64,000 nt of DNA, taken from contig JAJYYE010000010.1 of the NCBI GenBank assembly GCA_021801265.1, forward strand, positions 372,001-436,000. The letters are read 5' to 3'. The number at the start of each line of letters is the position of its first letter. Within the stretch, counting starts at the first letter, position 1. A program made the translations under genes and the position numbers. Below, in pieces: positions 15,928 through 24,324 of this stretch. The notes below the pieces were generated by a model, which had not been told where the DNA came from, searched no databases, and saw only the letters and a program-made list of their open reading frames with translations. Source of the DNA: Pseudomonadota bacterium. Its GTDB lineage: Bacteria; Pseudomonadota; Gammaproteobacteria; Halothiobacillales; Halothiobacillaceae.

Positions 15928-16686
15928 TTAATCAGTTGGACGGCGCAACAGGTCGACCCGTATCGGCATGACGAAGTTGGCACCATCCGGCCCCATGAAC
16001 GCCTCGAATCGATTGCGTACCGTTTCATGGAGCGCCGGCAAGAGGCTATGGTCGCTGTACGTGACTTGAAGGATGCGCCGCTCAAAATGGGCGAAGTCAT
16101 CGAAGTGATTGGGGATGTTGAAAAAAATCTGCTCCACCAGTTCCAGTAACCCGTCGTTAACGGCCGACTTCACTGCTGAGAAGGCCGCTTGACGTACCGC
16201 CCCCTCATCGTTAAACAAACGCAGTACTTCATTGAAATCGCCGGCATAGACCGGCTCGGAAATATAGGCCAGGCCACCGGGGCGCAACACGCGGGCGATT
16301 TCCTGCAGGGCCGTCGCCATCAAATTCATCGGCACATGATGGAGTGACTTAAACATCATCACAATATCAACGCTGGCATCGGGGGCCGGAATGGATTCGG
16401 CCCCTGCCAGAACAAAATGGACAGTGGGCAGATCGGTAATGGCCAGATTCTTCTGGTGTTGTCGAACGTCGACCTCACAGGCCAGGATAGACGCGGGCCG
16501 CCCGGTCTCGGCAATGATCCGTGTATGCATGGCGCTGCCACAGCCCAACTCAATCATATGTGCCCCGTCCAGCGGTAGGCGTTTCAGATAGATGTCTGCC
16601 TCATCAGTGAGCGTACCCCCGGAGGGATTCTGAATCAGTATGGTTTTCGTGGTCACCTGGGCCGCCTTTGTTTGTGTATTGATCAC
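15928..16686 (-). CDS. class I SAM-dependent methyltransferase
   Basis: Cytoplasmic methyltransferase of 252 residues with a Rossmann fold of the Methyltransf_11 type. Motif I is MIELGCGSAMHTRII, the acidic residue after strand 2 lies in ACEVDVRQHQ, and DIVMMFKSLHHVP and ARVLRPGGLAYISEPVY are the later motifs. The C-terminal half, with FFNIPNHFDDFAHFERRI, is less familiar and may set substrate specificity, which I cannot name. The start is GTG 16686; a TTG codon precedes it and no internal ATG is plausible before motif I. It stands alone in the accessory region, with no pathway partners nearby. Confidence 0.75.
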   Translation of the reverse strand: MINTQTKAAQVTTKTILIQNPSGGTLTDEADIYLKRLPLDGAHMIELGCGSAMHTRIIAETGRPASILACEVDVRQHQKNLAITDLPTVHFVLAGAESIPAPDASVDIVMMFKSLHHVPMNLMATALQEIARVLRPGGLAYISEPVYAGDFNEVLRLFNDEGAVRQAAFSAVKSAVNDGLLELVEQIFFNIPNHFDDFAHFERRILQVTYSDHSLLPALHETVRNRFEAFMGPDGANFVMPIRVDLLRRPTD

Positions 16687-16689
16687 CAA

Positions 16690-17053
16690 TCTGGTGGTTC
16701 GCTACATGGTATCAGGTACTTCTGATGGATCCCTGTGTTGGAGCGCCCGTGCGGGTGATTCTCAGCTCCGGGTAATCTTGAGTGGGGGCGTGTGAGCGGA
16801 TTGGCGGCAATGAAGCGCCTGGTGGACAATCAAACACCCCCGTTCGAGGGGCGCGACGAACCTGGGCAGATCGACCGATCGTCGAATTCGCCATGATAGA
16901 GAGGACTCGTGAAGGGGGACCCGATGAGGGCAGGCACACGACTTGCCGTGTGCCCAATGTGCACGGATCGTGCGCGGGCCACTGGGGGAGGAACGTCAAA
17001 TCACGGGCACCATCCCATCCGTGCAGCCTTGCCATCCACAAGACGTTAAACGA
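16690..17053. other. 364-bp gap without recognised genes
   Basis: Open frames exist on both strands, but none resembles a protein family I know and none has a convincing ribosome site. The stretch is GC-rich compared with its AT-poor neighbours and may be decayed accessory DNA. Confidence 0.35.
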
Positions 17054-17518
17054 TCAACGCAAACCCGCATCAATGGCTGCAGTGACCATATGCTCCAACT
17101 TGCTGAGTACCGGTTCGGCAGCGCTGCCGGCAGCGGTGACCGACGGACGCACGAAGAGTACCGTCGCCATGCCGTCCTTCTCGATGATCGTCAGGTGCAA
17201 CGGGCACGCCGCAAGCAACTCTGGATCCTTGTTGCTGACTTCGTTGGCGATGCCGCCATTGCAGAATACGATGCTCTGGATACCCTGGAGATGGTTGCGG
17301 TTGTAATTCGCGCCCCACTCGCCGGCATGCTGGGCAAGCTTTTTACTGATGGGGATCTCGGATACCACCATGAACTTGTGCGACTTGAGTGCGCTTTCCA
17401 CGCGAGAAACCGCTTCCCCAAGCGGCATTTGGGCCGATTTCTCATAAACCGATGTGGTTGCCGCATGGGCCGAAATAGTCACAAGGCAACCCAGTGCCAG
17501 TACCAGAGTTCTTTTCAT
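17054..17518 (-). CDS. periplasmic DUF302-domain protein
   Basis: Protein of 154 residues with a clear Sec signal peptide (MKRTLVLALGCLVTISAHA, cleavage after AHA at about residue 19), so the mature protein is periplasmic. The mature part shows the DUF302 pattern: an amphipathic stretch EAVSRVESALKSHKFMVVSEI, an IVFCNGG segment, LLAACPLHLTIIEKDG, and TVLFVRPSV. DUF302 proteins are small alpha/beta folds of uncertain role, often found in bacteria exposed to sulfur or metals. It has no operon partners here. The start ATG 17518 is well placed for the signal peptide. Confidence 0.75.
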   Translation of the reverse strand: MKRTLVLALGCLVTISAHAATTSVYEKSAQMPLGEAVSRVESALKSHKFMVVSEIPISKKLAQHAGEWGANYNRNHLQGIQSIVFCNGGIANEVSNKDPELLAACPLHLTIIEKDGMATVLFVRPSVTAAGSAAEPVLSKLEHMVTAAIDAGLR

Positions 17519-17899
17519 TGATCATTTACCTTTGTCGATTGCTTTAGGCGGGCACCATGCACGAGTGCGGGGTGCGGTGAGGACACATCTCGGGAAGCCG
17601 TCAGGCTTGGGGAAAACCATTCGACGAAGCGAAATCCTGCAAAGGGCAATCCCCTCCGAAAAGCGGGTGGTGTCAACTAAGGTGACGGAGTTTCCCGCTC
17701 GCTTATTCCATAAAGATGCTAATAATTTTCAACACCTGCTATATCTATTGCCAACAAAATGATAACCAGGGAGTTGTAAGCTTCCCCCAATGAAAGACGG
17801 CTCTTGGTAAAGCCTTCGGGTCTCGGCAAAGGACGGGGGACTCCCCCGGGTTCACGGATACTTTTATCAAGCTTGTGAGGATGAAAGTTAAAGCGAAAG
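17519..17899. other. 380-bp non-coding stretch upstream of the DUF302 gene and the IS debris
   Basis: It holds the presumed promoter region of the DUF302 gene. A small hairpin (GGGGG at 17835-17839 with CCCCC at 17843-17847) lies near the edge of the IS3 fragment. No gene is recognised. Confidence 0.4.
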
Positions 17900-17986
17900 A
17901 TGGGGTCAACATTGGCACGCAGGAAATTCAGTCCGGGGTTCGAATCCGAGGCGGTGAGGCTGGCCACACAATCAGGTGTGGCTGTG
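17900..17986 (+). pseudogene. IS3-family OrfA N-terminal fragment
   Basis: 29 codons starting ATG 17900, containing RRKFSPGFESEAVRLATQSG. This matches the start of the helix-turn-helix OrfA protein of IS3 elements (pattern RRKFSPEFK-x-EAVRL). The homology ends at SGVAV, where the sequence runs into a fragment of a different element. Confidence 0.75.
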
Positions 17987-17996
17987 AGAGTGGGGG

Positions 17997-18098
17997 AATC
18001 CCAGGCCCCGCAAAACACTCGAATGGAAGACGCCCGCTGAAGCGTTTGATGAACTACTATTCTCGACTTAACAAGCGGGTGTTGCGACGACTCATTGA
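17997..18098 (+). pseudogene. IS30-family transposase C-terminal fragment
   Basis: In another frame, RPRKTLEWKTPAEAFDELL is the conserved C-terminal element of IS30 transposases. It continues FST, a TAA in place of a sense codon, and then QAGVATTH and a stop; VATT endings are typical of this family. The fragment joins the IS3 OrfA relic directly at about 17990, showing insertion followed by deletion. Confidence 0.78.
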
Positions 18099-18100
18099 AC

Positions 18101-18312
18101 CTAACCGGGTTGGATATATCGCAATTCAATGCCACGCTGCTCGACCCGAGCGGTAGACGCATATGAGCGCATTTCGCTGCCATTGTCCATGCGGGGATGG
18201 ATTCCGTCAGGCCATAGGCCTCAACCTGTCGATTCAACACCCGGATCAATCGGGCGAACGGAATCGACATGCCGACATCAATAGCCAAACACGCTCGATT
18301 GGCTTCACCGAT
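18101..18312 (-). pseudogene. IS3-family OrfB (integrase domain) fragment
   Basis: On the minus strand, NRACLAIDVGMSIPFARLI, RVLNRQVEAYGL and, after a frameshift near 18200, RMDNGSEMRSYAST and RGIELRYIQPG follow the rve-domain pattern of IS3 OrfB, including the Asp of DNG. It ends with a stop right after QPG. It abuts the IS30 fragment in opposite orientation. An apparently open frame of 189 codons across this region (17719-18288) is not a real gene. Confidence 0.8.
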
Positions 18313-18463
18313 CCCGTTTGAGAAACGTGCCGATGCCCGCGTATGGATCGGTTCCGATCACGAATTGCGCAATCTGGCCACTCGCCTCTATGCTGATCGA
18401 ATCAGTGGCGATTTCGCCCAGGCTCCCGGCAGGGCTCAAAATGACTGCCGTATACCGTGATGG
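18305..18463 (-). other. short unassigned open frame beside the IS3 fragment
   Basis: An uninterrupted stretch of 52 codons includes SPAGSLGEIATDSISIEASG and ends GIGTFLKRDR at the stop 18305-18307. It reads like protein but has no start codon of its own with a ribosome site, and no family I recognise. It is probably the end of a gene truncated by the element. Confidence 0.3.
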
Positions 18464-18576
18464 TCACGGCTCGGAGTGGGTTAAAGTGTTCAAAACCACC
18501 GCATAACCATTTGATTCCATTAGAATGAAAATACCGGTTTTCGCCATTTTTATCAGACTAAAAAAGAGGCAACATA

Positions 18577-19065
18577 ATGATTAACAAGAATAAAATATCA
18601 GTTATTTTTATTTGCATGGGCAATATCTGCCGCTCGCCCACGGCCGAAGCGGTGTTCCGCCAGCAGCTTGGACGGGCGGGGTTGCAGGATTGGGTCACGG
18701 TGGATTCGGCGGGCACGCATGCCTATCACATCGGCAATCCGCCAGACCCGCGCTCAACGGCCACCGCTGCCGAACGCGGTTATCGCATGGACGTTTTGCG
18801 CGCGCGGCAAGTGACACCCGCAGATATTGAGCAGTTTGATTTTGTGCTGGCAATGGACGAGGCCAATTTGGCGATTCTGCAGCAGTTAGCCCCAGCGCAT
18901 CTACGCGATAAACCGCAGCTATTCATGCAATTTGCACCGGATTATGGGGTAACCGAAGTGCCTGACCCGTACTTTGGCGGCGCGCTGGGCTTCGAGCAAG
19001 TATTGGATATGGTGGAAGAGGCCTGCACGGGGTTAATCACCGCGATTGAACCCAAAGTGCGCTAA
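18577..19065 (+). CDS. low-molecular-weight protein-tyrosine phosphatase
   Basis: Cytoplasmic phosphatase of 162 residues. The P-loop C-x5-R reads CMGNICRSPTAE near residue 13, and the general-acid loop is VPDPYFGG near residue 126, both intact. Family members dephosphorylate tyrosine kinases of exopolysaccharide systems or small substrates; no kinase or polysaccharide genes lie beside it here. ATG 18577 has an AGAGG ribosome site. It is the first clearly conserved gene to the right of the accessory region, and is convergent with the permease gene 38 bp away. Confidence 0.92.
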   Translation: MINKNKISVIFICMGNICRSPTAEAVFRQQLGRAGLQDWVTVDSAGTHAYHIGNPPDPRSTATAAERGYRMDVLRARQVTPADIEQFDFVLAMDEANLAILQQLAPAHLRDKPQLFMQFAPDYGVTEVPDPYFGGALGFEQVLDMVEEACTGLITAIEPKVR

Positions 19066-19076
19066 ATCCAATCAGT

Positions 19077-19092
19077 CGGGGTTAAAACCCCG
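19077..19092. terminator. small hairpin between convergent genes
   Basis: CGGGGTT and AACCCCG around a two-base centre lie in the 38-bp gap between the phosphatase and the permease. The T-run is poor, so function as a terminator is uncertain. Confidence 0.35.
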
Positions 19093-19103
19093 CCTCCCAT
19101 CGG

Positions 19104-20513
19104 TTATGACCTGGACGCCGGGGCAAGATGTGAATGCTGATAGGAATAAGCGAAATAAATTACCATACCGATCGCCAACCAGACGATAAACCGCAACCAG
19201 GTAATCACCGGTAAAAAAGCCATCAATGCGCCGCAAGAAATAATCCCGAGAATCGGCAGGGTATAGCCGAACGGATTTTTGAACGGGCGCGGCAAATCGG
19301 GTTGGCGCATCCGCAACACAATCACACCCAGGCACACCAACACGAACGCAGCAAGCGTACCGATATTCACGAGCTCGGCCAGTTCGCCCAACGGCACCAA
19401 GCCTGCGATCAGAGAAATTGCGATGCCCGCACCAATAATAATTCGCACGGGGGTTTGTGTTTTAGGATGCACCGTGGCAAGTTTTGTGGAGAGCAGGCCA
19501 TCGCGCGACATGGCAAAAATAATTCGTGTCAACGCGTAATAGAGCACCAGCATCACGGTCGTGAGACCCGTAATGACACCGGTCGCGACCAGCGCAGACG
19601 CCCAGTTATAACCCAGTAACTGCAGGGAGTACGCCACGGGTGAAGACACATTTAGCTTGGTGTAGGAAACAATGCCGGTGAGCAAGCCGGATACGACGAT
19701 GTAAATAATCGTGCAAATTACCAGTGAAGCAATAATGCCGATGGGGACATCGCGCTGCGGATTGCGCGCTTCCTCCACCGCCGTCGAGACTGCATCGAAA
19801 CCCACATAGGCGAAAAATACGATTGAGGCCCCGGCCAAAATGCCAATCGGACGATCATTGGTGCCGTGCTCAAACCAGCCGAAAGGAATGAATGGCGTCC
19901 AGTTATCCGGATGCACATTAAAGCCCGCCACCGCGATAAACACCGTAATGGTGAGCAATTTCACGAACACCATCACCACATTGACACGCGCTGATTCGCG
20001 CACACCAATAATCAATAAAATCATAAGCATGAGGATAATTAGCGTGGCGGGCAAGTTAATCAAGCCACCCGCTGAGGGCGCTTTGGTGAGCAGGGCCGGC
20101 AACCCCAAACCAATCGCGGTGAGGGCGTTTTCAAAATATCCCGACCACCCATTCGCCACCGCCGCGACCGATACCGCATATTCGAGGATTAAATCCCAGC
20201 CCACCATCCACGCGATAATCTCGCCGAAGGCGGCGTAGCTGTACCCATACGCGCTGCCGGAACCGCCCACTGAGGCAGCCAATTCGGCATAAGCCAAAGC
20301 GGCAAAGGTGCTGGCCAGACCCGCAAGAATGAACGATACAACTACGGCCGGACCCGAATATTCTGCGGCGGCAATCCCGGTCAGCACAAAAATCCCGGTG
20401 CCGATAATCGCACCAATGCCCATAAACGTTAAATCGAATGCATCCAAACAGCGCTTCAGCCCTGTGTCACAAAAGGCATTAGGGCTAGCGGCTTTGGTGC
20501 GGAGTAAATTCAT
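19104..20513 (-). CDS. APC-superfamily amino-acid permease
   Basis: Inner-membrane amino-acid transporter of 469 residues from ATG 20513, with about 12 hydrophobic helices. The N-terminal signature LTFMGIGAIIGTGIFVLTG contains the GIGAIIG unwound-helix motif of the cationic amino-acid transporter branch. FFAYVGFDAVSTAVEEARNP in the middle is also typical. The C-terminus is short and polar. A start 13 codons earlier (20552) is possible but adds an unconserved stretch. The substrate is not determinable from sequence. No regulator or operon partner adjoins it. Confidence 0.88.
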   Translation of the reverse strand: MNLLRTKAASPNAFCDTGLKRCLDAFDLTFMGIGAIIGTGIFVLTGIAAAEYSGPAVVVSFILAGLASTFAALAYAELAASVGGSGSAYGYSYAAFGEIIAWMVGWDLILEYAVSVAAVANGWSGYFENALTAIGLGLPALLTKAPSAGGLINLPATLIILMLMILLIIGVRESARVNVVMVFVKLLTITVFIAVAGFNVHPDNWTPFIPFGWFEHGTNDRPIGILAGASIVFFAYVGFDAVSTAVEEARNPQRDVPIGIIASLVICTIIYIVVSGLLTGIVSYTKLNVSSPVAYSLQLLGYNWASALVATGVITGLTTVMLVLYYALTRIIFAMSRDGLLSTKLATVHPKTQTPVRIIIGAGIAISLIAGLVPLGELAELVNIGTLAAFVLVCLGVIVLRMRQPDLPRPFKNPFGYTLPILGIISCGALMAFLPVITWLRFIVWLAIGMVIYFAYSYQHSHLAPASRS

Positions 20514-20641
20514 AGGTATAACGCTCGATCCTTGAAAATAAGATAATGACATCTGGATGACTGTCCGTGGATTTTTTGATTCTAGCAGCCTAATCCCTCA
20601 GGGGGGCGCTTTTGACCTATAACGCCGCCCATGATGAGCGC

Positions 20642-20647
20642 TATAAT
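20642..20647 (+). promoter_or_regulatory. perfect -10 box upstream of xseB
   Basis: TATAAT at 20642-20647, 35 bases before the xseB start. The region 17 bases upstream has no good -35 match, so the promoter may depend on an activator or be weak. It probably drives the xseB-ispA-dxs-queD run. Confidence 0.45.
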
Positions 20648-20682
20648 TAGTCACTTTTAAAATACCACTCAAAGAGAGTCTC

Positions 20683-21003
20683 ATGGCTGTTCGCAAAACC
20701 TCGCCCGCTCATGCGCAGATTATTCATGCAGGCACCCCCGATGTGATTGCCCAATACGAGCAGAGCATGGCGGAATTAGAGCAAATTGTGGCGCGTTTGG
20801 AACAGGGCGACACAACCCTTGAGCAATCGCTGGCGGATTTTGAGCGCGGTACGCAGTTAGCCCGCCAATGTGAACACGCGCTCAAAGCCGCCGAGCAACG
20901 CATCGATGAGCTCACCCAACCCGCCGAAACCGCTCCTGATCGCAGTACTGAGCCCAAATCCAGACCCACCATGCCGCCAGCGGATGCTTTTTTCGATGTG
21001 TGA
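20683..21003 (+). CDS. xseB: exodeoxyribonuclease VII small subunit
   Basis: Small subunit of the ExoVII nuclease that degrades single-stranded DNA; several copies wrap the XseA large subunit. The helical core reads YEQSMAELEQIVARLEQGD, followed by the LEQSLADFERGTQLARQCEHAL pattern, at about residues 25-70. A Pro-rich tail makes it longer (106 residues) than the usual 75-85. It overlaps ispA by 8 bases, and xseB-ispA-dxs is the classic order. Confidence 0.93.
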   Translation: MAVRKTSPAHAQIIHAGTPDVIAQYEQSMAELEQIVARLEQGDTTLEQSLADFERGTQLARQCEHALKAAEQRIDELTQPAETAPDRSTEPKSRPTMPPADAFFDV

Positions 21004-21934
21004 TCGTCTTTACTCATCACGTGTCAGCCCCACCGAATTTCGCGCTTGGCAGCAGGGGTTCAAGCACGCATTTGAAGCACGATTGAACGACCAATTACCC
21101 CGCATTTTGAATCAGGCACCGCCCCGTCTGGCCAAGGCGATTGCGTATGCGGTGCAAGATGGCGGCAAGCGCTTACGCCCGATGTTGGTGATGTTGGGCG
21201 GCAACACGGGCGATACCCACTCGCCCCTACCCGATTTGAATTCCCCTGATTTGCAGCTATTGTGGACAGCAGCCATTGCGGTGGAGCTGATTCACGGGTA
21301 CTCGCTGATTCATGATGATTTACCCAGCATGGATAACGATGATTTACGCCGTGGCAAACCCACGGTACATCGCGCTTTTGATGAAGCCACGGCAATTTTG
21401 GCCGGCGATGCGCTGCAATCGCTCGCATTTAACTTATTAAGCACGGCGACCGCTGTGCCTGCCGATACGCGTCTGGCCTGGTTGCAGCTGCTAAGCACCG
21501 GCGCAAACCAGATGGTGTACGGTCAACAGTTGGATACAACGCCCACAGCGGTTGCGCCAACGGATACCGAATTAAGCCATCGGCATCACCTGAAAACCGG
21601 CGCGTTGCTGCACGCGGCGCTGATGATGGGCACGGTTCATCAACCGGCACCCATTCAAGCGGCGCTGACGGCATTTATTCGCCCGCTGGGGCTGGCATTT
21701 CAAATTCAGGATGATATTTTGGATGCCACTGGCACCGCCACCGCGCTCGGCAAAACCCCCGGAAAAGATGCCGCCGATCACAAGCATTCTTATGTCACCG
21801 TACTGGGGCTCACTGCGGCGCGCGCGCATCTGAACAACACCATCCTTGAGGCCTTGGCTGCGCTCGAACCCTTAGGTGCATCCGCCGATGCCCTACGGGC
21901 TTGCACAGAATTCGTGCTGACTCGAGATCATTAA
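20996..21934 (+). CDS. ispA: farnesyl diphosphate synthase
   Basis: Trans-isoprenyl diphosphate synthase of 312 residues that condenses IPP with DMAPP and GPP to give farnesyl diphosphate for quinones and undecaprenyl lipid. The first Asp-rich motif is DDLPSMDND and the second DDILD; GGKRLRP is the diphosphate-binding element. The residues before the first Asp motif (HGYSLIH) fit a C15 enzyme. ATG 20996 overlaps xseB by 8 bases, and the stop overlaps the dxs start by one base (TAATG), implying translational coupling. Confidence 0.95.
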   Translation: MCDRLYSSRVSPTEFRAWQQGFKHAFEARLNDQLPRILNQAPPRLAKAIAYAVQDGGKRLRPMLVMLGGNTGDTHSPLPDLNSPDLQLLWTAAIAVELIHGYSLIHDDLPSMDNDDLRRGKPTVHRAFDEATAILAGDALQSLAFNLLSTATAVPADTRLAWLQLLSTGANQMVYGQQLDTTPTAVAPTDTELSHRHHLKTGALLHAALMMGTVHQPAPIQAALTAFIRPLGLAFQIQDDILDATGTATALGKTPGKDAADHKHSYVTVLGLTAARAHLNNTILEALAALEPLGASADALRACTEFVLTRDH

Positions 21935-23835
21935 TGCTGCCACTTTCCGCTGATTCAAACCCGAACGATTTATTGAACCTCATCCGGTTGCCCGATGATT
22001 TGCGCCGCCTGTCCAAACGACAGCTGCCCCAATTAGCCACGCAATTACGCGCCGAGTTAATTACCCTCGTCGCCCAAACAGGCGGTCATCTGGCAGCCAA
22101 TTTAGGCGTGATTGAGCTCACCATCGCACTGCATTATGTATTCAACACGCCGGATGATCGCTTGGTCTGGGATGTGGGACATCAGGCATATGGTCATAAA
22201 ATGCTGACCGGGCGGCGGGAAGCCATGAGTGGCCTTCGCACCCGTGATGGCTTATCAGGCTTTACCCGCCGCGCCGAAAGCCCGTTCGATCCCTTCGGTG
22301 CGGGGCATTCCAGCACGTCGATTAGCGCAGCGCTCGGCATGGCGGCGGCAGCCAAACTGCAAGGCAAACATCACCACGCTGTCGCAATTATCGGTGATGG
22401 CGCACTCACCGCCGGGCAGGCATTTGAAGCACTGAACCATGCGGGCGAACTCAAAGCAAACTTGCTCGTGGTGCTCAACGACAATGAAATGAGCATCTCG
22501 AAAAATGTGGGCGCCTTGAACCAGCATTTAACGCGCCTGCGCAGCAATCCGGTAGTCAACAAACTTCGCCAGGGCGGGCAAACTCTGTTGTCGCAAACTG
22601 GCCCATTGGGTGAAATCCTCAACACCACCCGAGTGGGTTTTCGCGATGGCGTGAAGCATCTGCTCGGCGTTACCAGCCTGTTTGAAGAGCTCGGTTTTCA
22701 ATATTTTGGTCCGATTGACGGCCATGATCTGCCGCTGCTGGTTGATACACTCGAAAACCTGCGCCACCAATCCGGCCCGCGGTTGCTCCATGTGGTCACG
22801 CAAAAAGGACGGGGCTTTAACCCCGCCGAGCTTGATCCGGTGCGGTATCACGGCGTAGGCAAGTTTGATCCAAAAATCGAACCCCAACCGATCACACCCA
22901 CCACCAGCAAAACCTGGACGCAAGGGTTTAGTGACTGGCTCGAGACCCAATGCCACAAGCCCGAAGTGGTAGTGATTACCCCTGCGATGATCGAAGGTTC
23001 GGGTTTGGCCGGATTTGCCGCACGCCACCCACAACGCTGCTTTGATGTAGGCATTGCCGAACAACATGCTGTCACCTTCGCGGGGGGATTGGCGACGGAA
23101 GGCCTGCGCCCCGTCGTGGCGATTTATTCGACCTTCCTGCAACGCGCCTGGGATCAGGTGATCCACGATATTGCGCTGCAAAATTTGCCCGTGCTGTTCG
23201 CGGTTGATCGCGCCGGCTTGGTCGGCCCCGATGGCGCTACGCACGCGGGCAGTTTCGATCTGGCTTTTAGTCAGGCCATCCCGAATCTTAACATCGCCGT
23301 GCCTGCCGATGCCAAGGAACTGCGCGCCGCGCTGGATTTTGGCATTGCGGCCGATGCGCCGGTGCTGGTGCGTTATCCGCGCGGCGAATGTCCGGTTGAT
23401 TTGGGCGGCGAGGCAGCCCGAACGCCATTTGGCTTACGCGTTCGGCGGATGGCCAATCACCCCGCACAGAGCCTGTTGATTGTCGCGCTCGGCTCTAAAG
23501 TCCAGACGGCACTGAAAGCCAGCACAGATTTGGCGGCCACCATCGTGGACTTGCGCTGGGCTAAACCCATCGACTGGACCGCACTGCTGCCGATGATTCA
23601 TCAACACGCTGGCTGGCTGATTATCGAGGAAGGCAGTCAATTGGGCGGCATCGGCGCCACATTGATTGCGCATACGGCCGAATTGGGGCTCTGTAAACCC
23701 GTGCGGCATCTCGCCCTGCCCGATCAATTTATCGAGCACGGCACACGGGGTGAGTGCCTTACCGATTGCGGACTTGACGAAATGAGTCTAAATAGTACGA
23801 TGACCGATTTTTTACGGCAGGTACTGCCCGCATGA
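21934..23835 (+). CDS. dxs: 1-deoxy-D-xylulose-5-phosphate synthase
   Basis: Thiamine-diphosphate enzyme of 633 residues that commits pyruvate and glyceraldehyde-3-phosphate to the MEP isoprenoid pathway. Visible are GGHLAANLGVIELTIALHYV, WDVGHQAYGHK, the ThDP/Mg motif region GDGALTAGQAFEALNHAG, and the catalytic glutamate region GIAEQHAVTFAGGLA in the transketolase pyrimidine domain. It starts at ATG 21934 within the ispA stop. A longer frame from 21901 adds 11 residues that overlap ispA and is less likely. Its stop overlaps queD by four bases. Confidence 0.97.
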   Translation: MLPLSADSNPNDLLNLIRLPDDLRRLSKRQLPQLATQLRAELITLVAQTGGHLAANLGVIELTIALHYVFNTPDDRLVWDVGHQAYGHKMLTGRREAMSGLRTRDGLSGFTRRAESPFDPFGAGHSSTSISAALGMAAAAKLQGKHHHAVAIIGDGALTAGQAFEALNHAGELKANLLVVLNDNEMSISKNVGALNQHLTRLRSNPVVNKLRQGGQTLLSQTGPLGEILNTTRVGFRDGVKHLLGVTSLFEELGFQYFGPIDGHDLPLLVDTLENLRHQSGPRLLHVVTQKGRGFNPAELDPVRYHGVGKFDPKIEPQPITPTTSKTWTQGFSDWLETQCHKPEVVVITPAMIEGSGLAGFAARHPQRCFDVGIAEQHAVTFAGGLATEGLRPVVAIYSTFLQRAWDQVIHDIALQNLPVLFAVDRAGLVGPDGATHAGSFDLAFSQAIPNLNIAVPADAKELRAALDFGIAADAPVLVRYPRGECPVDLGGEAARTPFGLRVRRMANHPAQSLLIVALGSKVQTALKASTDLAATIVDLRWAKPIDWTALLPMIHQHAGWLIIEEGSQLGGIGATLIAHTAELGLCKPVRHLALPDQFIEHGTRGECLTDCGLDEMSLNSTMTDFLRQVLPA

Positions 23836-24266
23836 ACACATCCATAACCGGGCCCGCAAAACCTCAAATCAACAACCAGTTAGCCGCACCGGGGGGGCAA
23901 TTCGCGCTGAGCGTCACGGTCGATTTTGCCGCTGCGCACCAATTACATGGGTACGAGGGCAACTGCGCTCGCCTGCACGGTCACAACTGGAAGATCATTG
24001 TAGAAGTGACCGGCCAAAAACTCGATGACGTCGGCATGGTCATGGATTTCAAAACCATAAAAAAAGCCGCACGCGAAGCCGCGAAGCGGCTCGATCATCA
24101 GTTTTTAAATGAAATTGCGCCGTTTGATGAGATCAACCCCACCGCCGAGCACATTGCCGTGTGGTTTTTTGTTGAACTCAGTGGTGTGTTGAATCAACCC
24201 AACGCCCGCGTCAACGCGATTACCGTGTGGGAAAATGATTATTCCGCCGTCACCTATCGGGCTTGA
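23832..24266 (+). CDS. queD: 6-carboxytetrahydropterin synthase
   Basis: Zinc enzyme of the PTPS family, 144 residues, converting dihydroneopterin triphosphate to 6-carboxytetrahydropterin for queuosine in tRNA. Zinc ligands appear as AAHQL and RLHGHNW, and the catalytic cysteine lies in GNCARLHGH, the pattern of QueD. DHQFLN and the conserved Glu of ITVWEND complete the site. The start overlaps dxs as ATGA. It is followed after 58 bp by folE2, which would supply its substrate. Confidence 0.9.
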   Translation: MNTSITGPAKPQINNQLAAPGGQFALSVTVDFAAAHQLHGYEGNCARLHGHNWKIIVEVTGQKLDDVGMVMDFKTIKKAAREAAKRLDHQFLNEIAPFDEINPTAEHIAVWFFVELSGVLNQPNARVNAITVWENDYSAVTYRA

Positions 24267-24324
24267 CACGTCTGCTATTGTTAATTTCAGGTTAATTTTC
24301 AAGCTCATTCCCCAGGATTTTTTT

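Noticed and set aside
17935-17952. GGTTCGAATCCGAG resembling a tRNA T-loop or attachment site
   Set aside because: It lies inside the IS3 OrfA fragment (KFSPGFESEAV), and no cloverleaf can be drawn around it.
17719-18288. A 189-codon open frame on the minus strand
   Set aside because: It crosses fragments of IS3 and IS30 elements read in their own frames and directions; the frame itself matches no family as a whole.
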